Shown: one piece after another, positions 9,690 through 16,944 of the stretch | Layout of the letters: each line of letters starts with the position of its first letter | Numbering within the stretch: the stretch's first letter is position 1 | Source of the DNA: Bacteroides sp. | GTDB lineage: Bacteria > Bacteroidota > Bacteroidia > Bacteroidales > Bacteroidaceae | DNA: 64,000 bases | Assembly: GCA_019416685.1 (NCBI GenBank) | Contig: DXWV01000101.1 | Span: forward strand, 78,858-142,857 | Direction of reading: 5' to 3' | The notes under the pieces: model-generated | Told to the model about the DNA's origin: nothing | Databases searched by the model: none | The model's input: only the letters and a program-made list of their open reading frames with translations | Program-made: the position numbers and the translations under genes

Positions 9690-9748
9690 GCGCATTTTTA
9701 TTCCTATAACAGAGGCATTTCTGCATATTATTACGAATAAAGATACGC
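9690..9748. repeat. Hairpin element D, copy 1 (3' of GH89)
   Basis: A ~60-nt imperfect palindrome starts GCGCATTTTTATTC and ends ATTACGAATAAAGATACGC. It has the same layout and most of the same bases as the element at 12137-12197. It lies 86 bp past the GH89 stop codon and has T- and A-tracts on its two sides, so it could also serve as a terminator. Confidence 0.65.
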
Positions 9749-9833
9749 TCTTTTTTCTATTCCATCCGTTTTATCTTAAGAGCCTGTTAGCATAATACAC
9801 AATTTGCTATCTTTTTGCTCCAAAAGCTCACAA

Positions 9834-12116
9834 TTATTCTTCTCCTAAATTTTCATAAGTCCTTTCTCCCGAAGATTTCTCCGTAACCTTCACCCCTCCG
9901 GCATAATACTCCTGAGAGAGTTTGAGATACTTATCAAACAGGCGTTTAACTATAGCAACCTCATCGCCTTCGGCAACCGGAGTACGCGCTTTACCGTAAC
10001 TATCGACATAAGCAAGCTCCCACTCAGCCAGGCCGTTATAGAAATCATTGGCACGGAAAGCCTCCCGGCCATAAATCTGCGGCAAACCGGCTTCTTCATA
10101 AGAAGTGCCTGCATCAAGATGATGTTGCAGCATGGCATAGAACTTCTGCCAACGTGGAAGATAATAACCGTTGATCAGCCCCGACCACTCCCGCCAGGAA
10201 TAGTCAAAGATACGCGGATCACCGTCAGCCCCCCAAATAGTGACCAAAGAGGTAGCATCACGCTCCATAAGGTTTTTCTCCGCCTCGGTATCTCCCCAGT
10301 TACGTGCCTCAGTCAGCCAGCGGTCAAAACTATATTCACTGCGGGTACGAAGCAATTTGTCCATATCAGCCAGCATCTCGAGGAAACGGCCGGAATGAAG
10401 TGTGAAGGCGTACTGATCTTTCTTTCTGAAGGCTTCCGCCGCCTGCCGGTGGATAAGCTGACCAAGGTTAGTCATCAGCTGCCGCTGCACATCCACAATA
10501 TCGAAACGGTAGGGACGGGAAGCTGACAGTTTCTCTATATCTTTCAACAACAGATTCTGGGCACGGATCACCAAAGCCGGATCATAAGGTATCTCAAGGC
10601 CGGCATTCGGACCGGATTTCTTCACGTCCAATGCAGGACGGGCCGCTATAATAGAACTCTTCTCTGTTCCGTTCGTACCCTGCCGATACGGACCATCGAG
10701 CAATAACATCCACGCTTCTTGCGCTGCCGGCGAAAAGGCACCATAACGACGGGTAGCATACTGTTTCAGCCAGGCTTGCAGATCAATGCTATCGGCATGA
10801 CAAGGCATTTCAAAAGCTAATTCATAGTATACCGGATTCTGCTCAATGGCTTCCATAAACAGCCCCGAGCCACAAACGGCAGGATTCAATCGCTTGGCCT
10901 TGCTGTATTGATTGGAAGCAAGAAGTTGCAAATCACCGTGCATATTGATGCGTCCGCCAAAATTGTGCAGGTTACCTACCACAGTAGAATACCCCCAGAA
11001 CAATGCTTTTGAAGTGCTTTTACCATTTAAGTCAAGAATCAGTAAAGCATCTTTGGGGACAGCTTTTACAATATCTTCACGCAGGCTCCACGATTGCATT
11101 GCCCAGGTACTATGCGGATCGAAGTCACGGAAAAGGTGATGAATCTTCTGTCCTACGGCTCTCAGATATTCGGGAGTATCCACCGGGGGGGCACTCTCAT
11201 GGAAAGGATCGGCAGCATACACTCCATGTGCACCAAACAACCGGGCCTGCTCTTCAAGGAAAACCCGTCCCATACGGGTGAACAACGAGTCGGTAGGATC
11301 CAGCTGGGCAACCCCTTTGAAACCACACCAGGAACGTTGCTGGTTGATATTCGCTGTAGGATACTTCTCTTTCAGCTCACGCGGAACGTAACCGGAAAAT
11401 CCCTGCTGGATAGGTTGCATACCTAATTCCAACTGCCGTGCAATAATTTTTTTACCCAACGCAGCATGTTTATCGATTACGGACTTCGGAAGGGGGCCAC
11501 CATAACTCTGGAGGTTTTGCATCCATTGCCAGGCAGCATGACCGGGACCGGCAAGGAAAGCACGTGCCTCCCCATCTGTGAAGTTGAAGTGCAACAGGGT
11601 ATTGTACCACACAGCATCCAGACCAATAGTGAAAAGGGGCATGTTAATGGAGTTCATCGCCATAAAGTCCAGCTCCTTTTGCCAGCGTTCCCAGTTCCAC
11701 CAGGCAGCAGTGTAGCTCACGGTACAATAGTTCATATACACACGGTAACGACCGTTGATTGTGCGGCGTTCCTTTTGAAGGGGCTGAGGAAGTTTCTTCG
11801 GAAGCTGAAGTTGATTGCCAAACCAGGAGACATGTGCCTGGCAGGTATACTTTAAATACCAATTAAAGGCGGTAGCCAGAGCTACGGACGTGTTACCACG
11901 AAGGATGATTTGTTTGCCGTTACCATCTACTTCGTATACATCAGAACCGTCATCGGGAGCAATCAATTCCAAACGGTATTGCGAAGAGTAACCAGGGGTA
12001 ACCCGCTCTATCAGATCATAAACGGCCCGGATACGTTTGTCTTTACCCGAAACGGATAAGGAACAGACAAAAAGTAACAAAAGAAGAGTAGTTTTGCTTT
12101 TAGTAATTAAATTCAT
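9834..12116 (-). CDS. GH89 family alpha-N-acetylglucosaminidase
   Basis: This is a 760-residue protein with a signal peptide (residues 1-24, ending SLSVSGK). The middle matches the NAGLU/GH89 fold: WNWERWQKELDFMAMNSINM, then DPFHESAPP with candidate acid/base E307, and GLFMEAIEQNP with candidate nucleophile E422, as in human NAGLU and Clostridium AgnC. The all-helical C-terminal third is also typical. GH89 enzymes hydrolyse terminal alpha-linked GlcNAc, for example alpha-1,4 to glucuronate in heparan or alpha-1,4 to galactose in gastric mucin. It is the last gene of the minus-strand PUL arm. Related hairpin elements lie on both sides of it. It is probably periplasmic, since no lipobox or T9SS tail is seen. 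Confidence 0.92.
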   Translation of the reverse strand: MNLITKSKTTLLLLLFVCSLSVSGKDKRIRAVYDLIERVTPGYSSQYRLELIAPDDGSDVYEVDGNGKQIILRGNTSVALATAFNWYLKYTCQAHVSWFGNQLQLPKKLPQPLQKERRTINGRYRVYMNYCTVSYTAAWWNWERWQKELDFMAMNSINMPLFTIGLDAVWYNTLLHFNFTDGEARAFLAGPGHAAWQWMQNLQSYGGPLPKSVIDKHAALGKKIIARQLELGMQPIQQGFSGYVPRELKEKYPTANINQQRSWCGFKGVAQLDPTDSLFTRMGRVFLEEQARLFGAHGVYAADPFHESAPPVDTPEYLRAVGQKIHHLFRDFDPHSTWAMQSWSLREDIVKAVPKDALLILDLNGKSTSKALFWGYSTVVGNLHNFGGRINMHGDLQLLASNQYSKAKRLNPAVCGSGLFMEAIEQNPVYYELAFEMPCHADSIDLQAWLKQYATRRYGAFSPAAQEAWMLLLDGPYRQGTNGTEKSSIIAARPALDVKKSGPNAGLEIPYDPALVIRAQNLLLKDIEKLSASRPYRFDIVDVQRQLMTNLGQLIHRQAAEAFRKKDQYAFTLHSGRFLEMLADMDKLLRTRSEYSFDRWLTEARNWGDTEAEKNLMERDATSLVTIWGADGDPRIFDYSWREWSGLINGYYLPRWQKFYAMLQHHLDAGTSYEEAGLPQIYGREAFRANDFYNGLAEWELAYVDSYGKARTPVAEGDEVAIVKRLFDKYLKLSQEYYAGGVKVTEKSSGERTYENLGEE

Positions 12117-12136
12117 AGTATTTCAAAATTAAAATA

Positions 12137-12197
12137 GCGCATCTTTATTCTCGTAACATACAGCATTACTGCCTGTTATTACGGAACAAAGATGCGC
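12137..12197. repeat. Hairpin element D, copy 2 (5' of GH89)
   Basis: A ~61-nt palindrome has perfect 10-bp outer arms (GCGCATCTTT and AAAGATGCGC) and an inner CGTAACATACAG/CTGTTATTACG pairing. It aligns in direct orientation with the element at 9690-9748. It lies 20 bp upstream of the GH89 start and 65 bp past the preceding stop, where it could act as a processing site, an attenuating structure or a terminator. Confidence 0.75.
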
Positions 12198-12262
12198 ATT
12201 ATTTTTTAATTATCCCAATCTTCAATACCTCGCTATCATATTATAGCTTATTTAAAAAAAAC

Positions 12263-13129
12263 TTATTTAACTACTACCTTGCGGGTTACCTCTCCATCGG
12301 CTGTCTGCAACTTCACAAGATAAAGTCCGCTACCAAGGCTAATGTTATCGGTTCCACCATTTGCAGCTTTCTGAGCAACCACTGCACCTAAAGTATTGAA
12401 TACGGTAACCACTCCTTCAGCACCTTCAAAAGAGATACCATTATCGTTAGAGTAAACATTGAAAGCATCCTTAGCAGAAATATTGATGATACCTACACCT
12501 TCGGGAATTTCACCATACCCAACTTCCAGATCATCAATATAACGAACACCGTTACTTCTGAGCTGAATATCAAATGAAGTAAGATCCAGTTTGGCAAGTT
12601 CTACATAAATACCATATTGTTTCCATTCGGTAGTAAGCTCCACATAAGGCACATTGTCCCAGTTTCCTCCGTTTGACGGATTATATAACTGGCCGGTACC
12701 AATGTACATTTTGGTTCCATCTACATCGCTTTTTGCCCAAAATGTATAATAAAAGTCATCTCCTCTATCTATAAAGAACGGATCGGCAATGTAATCTTCC
12801 GCATACACACTTGTTACCTGTGTTACACCTACGTGCCAGCTAAACCAGGTAGACACAATACCTGTAGTAATAATCTTACAAGCCTTGTCAGCTTCTCCAT
12901 TACGATTCTCGGCCTTTTCAAAAGTCACTTCTACTTTGTTAGTACCCGAAGTCCAGTTATTGTTTGAAGGAGATACCCAACCGGCCGGTCTTACACCTAT
13001 CACATTTTCTTCTGTATCTTTGATGTCTACCCAACTATCAAAACTGGTATTATACCCGTCTACAAAATACTGTGCACTCATGTTTGCACTTACAAATAAT
13101 AATGCTACTGCGTAAAATAATTTTCTCAT
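12263..13129 (-). CDS. Secreted beta-sandwich protein with T9SS sorting domain
   Basis: This is a 288-residue protein with a signal peptide (ALLFVSANMSAQ). Residues ~20-210 look like a carbohydrate-binding jelly roll: an aromatic-rich beta protein with PAGWVSPSNNNW, TFWAKSDVDG and a closing RYIDDLEVGYGE. The last ~75 residues resemble a type A T9SS sorting domain (FNVYSNDNGI, VTVFNTLGAVVAQ, GLYLVKLQTADGEVTRKVVVK). No catalytic motif was recognised. It sits 40 bp downstream of GH88 and upstream of GH89 on the minus strand. This suggests a surface glycan-binding protein of the PUL that leaves by T9SS rather than as a lipoprotein. The binding role is inference. Confidence 0.7.
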   Translation of the reverse strand: MRKLFYAVALLFVSANMSAQYFVDGYNTSFDSWVDIKDTEENVIGVRPAGWVSPSNNNWTSGTNKVEVTFEKAENRNGEADKACKIITTGIVSTWFSWHVGVTQVTSVYAEDYIADPFFIDRGDDFYYTFWAKSDVDGTKMYIGTGQLYNPSNGGNWDNVPYVELTTEWKQYGIYVELAKLDLTSFDIQLRSNGVRYIDDLEVGYGEIPEGVGIINISAKDAFNVYSNDNGISFEGAEGVVTVFNTLGAVVAQKAANGGTDNISLGSGLYLVKLQTADGEVTRKVVVK

Positions 13130-13169
13130 ACGAATTGATTTAAAAAGTTAATAATTATGTTATTGAGAT

Positions 13170-14405
13170 TCATTTTTTAGAATTGTAATGTTCATACCGG
13201 TTCAAAGCCTCCAAAAAATAATAATCAGCATAAACCAAAGGAACATCAATCTCCTGATTGTGAGGAATACTACCCACACTATGCATCAGGATAAAGTTAT
13301 TGTTAGTGCCCGGAACTGCCCGGTAAGCCGGCGAAGAGAGCGATTTAAGTATCTTAACTGCTGCATCGTAGTATGTCTTTTCATTAGGTACATACGTAGC
13401 CAGTTCCAGAAAAGCAGAAGCAGCAATGGCTGCCGCCGAAGCATCACGGGGAACAACTTTAAAGCGGTTAGGGTCATAGGCCCAATCGGGAACATACCCT
13501 TCCTGTCCGGCATTAAAGTCCCAGTAAGGAATCCCGTCTTCAGGAAGATTCGGATGGTTGAGCCAATAGTCTGCCGTATGTATCGCTATTTCAAGGAATT
13601 TCGGATTCTGCGTTTCACGATAAGCCATTGTGTAACCATATATAGCCCATGCCTGTCCGCGTGCCCATGCCGAATTATCAGAGAATCCCTGACAAGTGGC
13701 CCGATGAAGTACTTCTCCTGTCAACGTATCATAATCTACTACATGATAATTGCTATAATCCTTGCGTAGCTGATTCTTCGCAGTCGTCTCCGCATGGGTA
13801 GTAGCTATCTTGGCATATCGCGTATCGCCTGTCACTTTAGAAGCAAAATAGAGTAACTCCAGGTTCATCATATTATCAATAATAACCGGATAGAACCATT
13901 CATCTTTTCCGTTCCAGGCTTTCCGATAATTCCATGACTTGATACACCCTGTCACTTCACTGAAACGGGTTGTCAAAGAATTGGCTGCTTCTATAATCAC
14001 ATCCTTATATTCTTCTTTACCTGTAAGCCTATATCCGTTACCAAAACTGCAATAGATAAGAAAACCAATGTCATGATGACTCGTCAACTTTTTCATTGGT
14101 TCCAGAGCTTCCGTCCATTTAATGGCACTCTGTTTCCAGCTCTCCTCACGACTGTGTTCATAGATATACCATAAACATCCCGGATAGAACCCTTCTGTCC
14201 AGTCATTCTTCGGAGTAGCAATCAACTTACCGTCCTTACCTGTAGTGCGGGGATATACAGTAGGTTCGGGAACCGCTTTAAGTTGTTTTTTTAAATGTTG
14301 TTCGGCAACTAAAAAATCGCCATCAATGAGTGCTTTCTTTTTGTCCGTTTGTACACAAGACATACAAAGAGAACAGCTCAGCAGTAATAGTCCAATAATT
14401 CGCAT
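13170..14405 (-). CDS. GH88 family unsaturated glucuronyl hydrolase (lipoprotein)
   Basis: This is a 411-residue protein with a lipoprotein signal (lipobox CMSC, then VQTDKKK). The (alpha/alpha)6 GH88 motifs are present: NDWTEGFYPG, D112 in SHHDIGF and D177 in PVIIDNMMN, the pair corresponding to Asp88 and Asp149 of Bacillus UGL. Family members hydrate the double bond of 4-deoxy-L-threo-hex-4-enopyranuronosyl residues left by polysaccharide lyases and so release the unsaturated sugar. This fits the two lyases in the same locus, a PL38-like enzyme just upstream and PL8 on the divergent arm. The lipid anchor points to membrane attachment; which face cannot be told. Confidence 0.9.
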   Translation of the reverse strand: MRIIGLLLLSCSLCMSCVQTDKKKALIDGDFLVAEQHLKKQLKAVPEPTVYPRTTGKDGKLIATPKNDWTEGFYPGCLWYIYEHSREESWKQSAIKWTEALEPMKKLTSHHDIGFLIYCSFGNGYRLTGKEEYKDVIIEAANSLTTRFSEVTGCIKSWNYRKAWNGKDEWFYPVIIDNMMNLELLYFASKVTGDTRYAKIATTHAETTAKNQLRKDYSNYHVVDYDTLTGEVLHRATCQGFSDNSAWARGQAWAIYGYTMAYRETQNPKFLEIAIHTADYWLNHPNLPEDGIPYWDFNAGQEGYVPDWAYDPNRFKVVPRDASAAAIAASAFLELATYVPNEKTYYDAAVKILKSLSSPAYRAVPGTNNNFILMHSVGSIPHNQEIDVPLVYADYYFLEALNRYEHYNSKK

Positions 14406-14439
14406 ATAGGTTAATATTTTCGTTATGTATTTTTTCTTT

Positions 14440-14532
14440 AGTAGTCAAGTAATAAGTAGTTATCACTTCGTAAGTAGTAAGTAGCAGATAGCATCCTACT
14501 TAACTACTTTGACTACTTACTATTTAACTACT
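14440..14532. repeat. Inverted repeat, family C (AAGTAGTAAGTAG units)
   Basis: The left part (14440-14484) is rich in AGTAGT/AAGTAG and the right part (14497-14532) in CTACTT/ACTACT. Together they form an imperfect long hairpin that fills the 130-bp gap between the PL38-like gene and GH88. It could mark a processing or attenuation point inside the minus-strand operon. Confidence 0.6.
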
Positions 14533-14535
14533 ATC

Positions 14536-15642
14536 TTACTGTTCTCCAGTGCCATAATACCAGCGCAGGTTACTAAGTGTCAGTCGCCAGGTATAAAATG
14601 GGTTACCGCCACGATACTTCTCAACGGCACGAATAAGGTCATGATCCATTTCAAAGACTTCATCAGCAACATACATGGTGCCACCGGGGCTATAAGGTTT
14701 GTTATAGTCACTACGTTTCTTATCGGGTGCCCATTCTGTTTCTACGAATTCCAAATGTGGATTCTTTGCCGGATCGAGTAAATATGGCTTCCAGAAGTCA
14801 ACACTCTTCTTGATGGAGGCTCCCCAATTAACATCCCGTGCATAAAATTCATCGGCCGCTTCATAACCCTCATAACAGGCTATTGCATGACAGATCTCAG
14901 CGAAGAATAATAAGTCGTAAGCATGATAAGCAAAAGCATCACGTCCTAACAAATCGGTAGTAGTACCATTAGGATATAGATTATTTTTCACCCAGGCGGG
15001 ATATCTGTTCTTAAAATAATCTATCACCGTCTTATCATTCAATGCTAAACCATAATGATAGAACTGTTGATGAAGACAGGTTCCCCAGTTATTATCCCGC
15101 AAATCATTGTCTCTAATAAATACATTGACACGTTTCCTGAACCAACTGTCTATCTCTTCTCTATCTTCCTGTGAAATCACATTACGAATGATACTATATC
15201 CTTCTACAGCCGGAGTATAAGCACTCTCATGAATATTTGATTTGGACACAGCAACATTTACTTTTCCCCAGGCTTTCAGATATTCAACCGCTTTATTGAG
15301 GAATTTCTCTTCCTGCGAGAATGCATAGACAACGCAAAGCTGGTAAATAGCGTTCATCTCTCCGGAGATATCTACATTATTGGGATTGTTGGAGGTTGAG
15401 ACCGCAGTAGTCGTTTTCCTATCATTGTTTACAATACTTTCCGCCGGAGTTCTCATCTGTTTAATATATGCACTTTTGGGAGGATTGTTACCTTTCTTCT
15501 CAATATCTTCTTTCATCTTATCATAATGATAACGGGTCATCATCAGATTGGGAAACATCAAATCTACATTATCCGTAGATTGGGCTTTTCCGGCAAGCGA
15601 ACCGCCTACCAACAGAAACAGGAGTAAAATGTGCTTTTTCAT
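14536..15642 (-). CDS. Alginate-lyase-superfamily polysaccharide lyase, PL38-like
   Basis: This is a 368-residue protein with a signal peptide (LLVGGSLAGKAQ). Its helical sequence matches the Alginate_lyase (alpha/alpha) toroid family: IHESAYTPAVEGY, NNWGTCLHQQFYHYG with candidate catalytic Asn and His, then GRDAFAYHAYDLLFFAEICH and YSPGGTMYVADE. The length and single-domain form fit PL38, whose characterised members cleave beta-1,4-glucuronan or alginate-type polymers. PL5 and other families share the fold, so the subfamily is tentative. It is the first gene of the minus-strand PUL arm, with a good -7 box at 15700-15707 and candidate operator half-sites upstream. Confidence 0.72.
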   Translation of the reverse strand: MKKHILLLFLLVGGSLAGKAQSTDNVDLMFPNLMMTRYHYDKMKEDIEKKGNNPPKSAYIKQMRTPAESIVNNDRKTTTAVSTSNNPNNVDISGEMNAIYQLCVVYAFSQEEKFLNKAVEYLKAWGKVNVAVSKSNIHESAYTPAVEGYSIIRNVISQEDREEIDSWFRKRVNVFIRDNDLRDNNWGTCLHQQFYHYGLALNDKTVIDYFKNRYPAWVKNNLYPNGTTTDLLGRDAFAYHAYDLLFFAEICHAIACYEGYEAADEFYARDVNWGASIKKSVDFWKPYLLDPAKNPHLEFVETEWAPDKKRSDYNKPYSPGGTMYVADEVFEMDHDLIRAVEKYRGGNPFYTWRLTLSNLRWYYGTGEQ

Positions 15643-15699
15643 CGTCTATTATATTAATGTAACCAATGTGGAATAGTTGTTGTCAACTGATCACAGGAG

Positions 15700-15707
15700 C
15701 AAATGTA
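15700..15707 (-). promoter_or_regulatory. -7 box for the PL38-like operon
   Basis: On the minus strand this reads TACATTTG, an exact TAnnTTTG match, 57 bp upstream of the lyase start. It lies exactly 61 bp downstream of the proximal candidate operator half-site at 15768. Confidence 0.6.
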
Positions 15708-15765
15708 GAGAAGATACAGCAAACCGAGGTTGATGTATTGTATCAGCAGTAGTATCGAATTATCT

Positions 15766-15794
15766 TTCGGACAATATAAACCCATAATACGGAT
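15766..15794 (-). promoter_or_regulatory. Candidate PUL regulator operator, PL38 side
   Basis: Read on the minus strand, an ATCCG half-site (15790-15794) and a GTCCG half-site (15768-15772) are spaced 22 bp apart, each preceded by a T/A-rich run (TTTTATCCG, TATATTGTCCG). The same half-site and spacing occur upstream of susC1. Binding by the hybrid sensor encoded at 31476-35621 is inferred. Confidence 0.5.
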
Positions 15795-15887
15795 AAAAAT
15801 GACCATATGCGGGTGTAAACGCCAAAAACAGAGAATAAATTTCTCCTGAACAAAAGCAAAGGAACACTCAAGGTAATATAATCCCCA

Positions 15888-15930
15888 TTTCGTCCAACGG
15901 ACAATAAAATCATCTATTTCGGACGATAGA
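15888..15930. promoter_or_regulatory. Candidate PUL regulator operators, plus-arm side
   Basis: Two CGGAC half-sites (15898-15902 and 15920-15924) are spaced exactly 22 bp apart. They overlap an opposing TTTCGTCCA half-site on the plus strand (GTCCA at 15892-15896), whose end lies 61 bp upstream of the -7 box at 15957. No distal partner 22 bp upstream of GTCCA was found. The rest of the 363-bp divergent gap (15643-16005) shows no gene. Confidence 0.45.
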
Positions 15931-15956
15931 CAACATCTCATTTTCGCAACATCCCC

Positions 15957-15964
15957 TACTTTTG
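15957..15964 (+). promoter_or_regulatory. -7 box for the plus-strand PUL arm
   Basis: TACTTTTG is an exact TAnnTTTG match, 41 bp upstream of the ATG at 16006. Confidence 0.6.
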
Positions 15965-16005
15965 TAAGTAGTAAAACAAAATCAGCCTCACAAATTGATT
16001 AAATT

Positions 16006-16944
16006 ATGAAAAACAAAATTATTACCTCTGTACTGTTAGCAGTATCTATCTCTTTCTCCGGCAACATGTCCGCACAAGAACTTTTCCGGGCAGACTTTGA
16101 GACTTATGAAACAACTCCTTATTTTTTCCGTTTCGGCAATAAAGGAAAGTTAGGCGATTACAAACCCAAGTCACGCTGGATGTATTCGCATGAAGTAATA
16201 GATAACCCGGTACCCTCTGCCGAGGGTAACAACTCAGCCAAAGTATTACGCTACTCCTCCATGGAAGCACGTGACTACGGGCTAAAGTTCCTGTTTGATA
16301 CCCCCATTGGCATCGATGACTTAAAAGTAGTAGAATTTACAATCTATCAACCACTCAATGTGATTGGTAAGGATACAGACGACTTTGAAGATCCGGCTGA
16401 AAAACAAGATATTTGCATCAAACTGCTTTCTAAGTTTAATACTACGAACGATTTCAGACAAGACGAAGGTATACTTCTTAACAAATCTGTCTACGATTTT
16501 ACTACCGAAGGGCAGTGGATCACCTATACATTCAAGTTCAATAAAGCAGCTTACTCCAGCCAGATAAGCAAATTCACGAACGGAGTATTGGGAATAGCTA
16601 TATTGCCCACTTATAATTCAAATGTCACGCTGTATGAAGACGAACAACATGTTTGTTATATCGACAATATCATAGTTAACCCTGTACCTACCGGTATCAA
16701 CAACCCGAATACCGAAAAACTGATGATTAATTACAGTAACGGACAACTCATTATTTGCGGTACAGAAAACGGCCCCGCCCGTGTGACGGTTTACGACACA
16801 AACGGATGTTCGGTAACAACATCAGAAGTCACCTTAGAAAACGGAAAAGCATCACTAACTTTGCCGCTTGATAATAATAAGGTATATTTGGTAAATGTAG
16901 TAACACAAAATCAAAGCTATCGCCAAAAGATCAGTAAACCATGA
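16006..16944 (+). CDS. Secreted PUL protein with T9SS sorting domain
   Basis: This is a 312-residue protein with a signal peptide (SISFSGNMSAQ). Residues ~24-225 form a predicted beta-sandwich that opens LFRADFETYETTPYFFRFG and closes with CYIDNIIVNPVP, a layout common in carbohydrate-binding or lyase-like jelly rolls. No catalytic set was recognised. The last ~80 residues look like a T9SS type A sorting domain (MINYSNGQLIICG, VTVYDTNGCSV, VYLVNVVTQNQSYRQKI). Its stop overlaps the PL8 start by 4 bp (ATGA), so the two are probably translationally coupled. A role in presenting substrate to the PL8 lyase is inference. Confidence 0.65.
   Translation: MKNKIITSVLLAVSISFSGNMSAQELFRADFETYETTPYFFRFGNKGKLGDYKPKSRWMYSHEVIDNPVPSAEGNNSAKVLRYSSMEARDYGLKFLFDTPIGIDDLKVVEFTIYQPLNVIGKDTDDFEDPAEKQDICIKLLSKFNTTNDFRQDEGILLNKSVYDFTTEGQWITYTFKFNKAAYSSQISKFTNGVLGIAILPTYNSNVTLYEDEQHVCYIDNIIVNPVPTGINNPNTEKLMINYSNGQLIICGTENGPARVTVYDTNGCSVTTSEVTLENGKASLTLPLDNNKVYLVNVVTQNQSYRQKISKP

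Noticed and set aside
9495..9695. 66-codon minus-strand frame across the GC-rich hairpin
   Set aside because: It is explained by the GC-rich repeats, has no domain or signal features, and overlaps element D. No coding support is visible.
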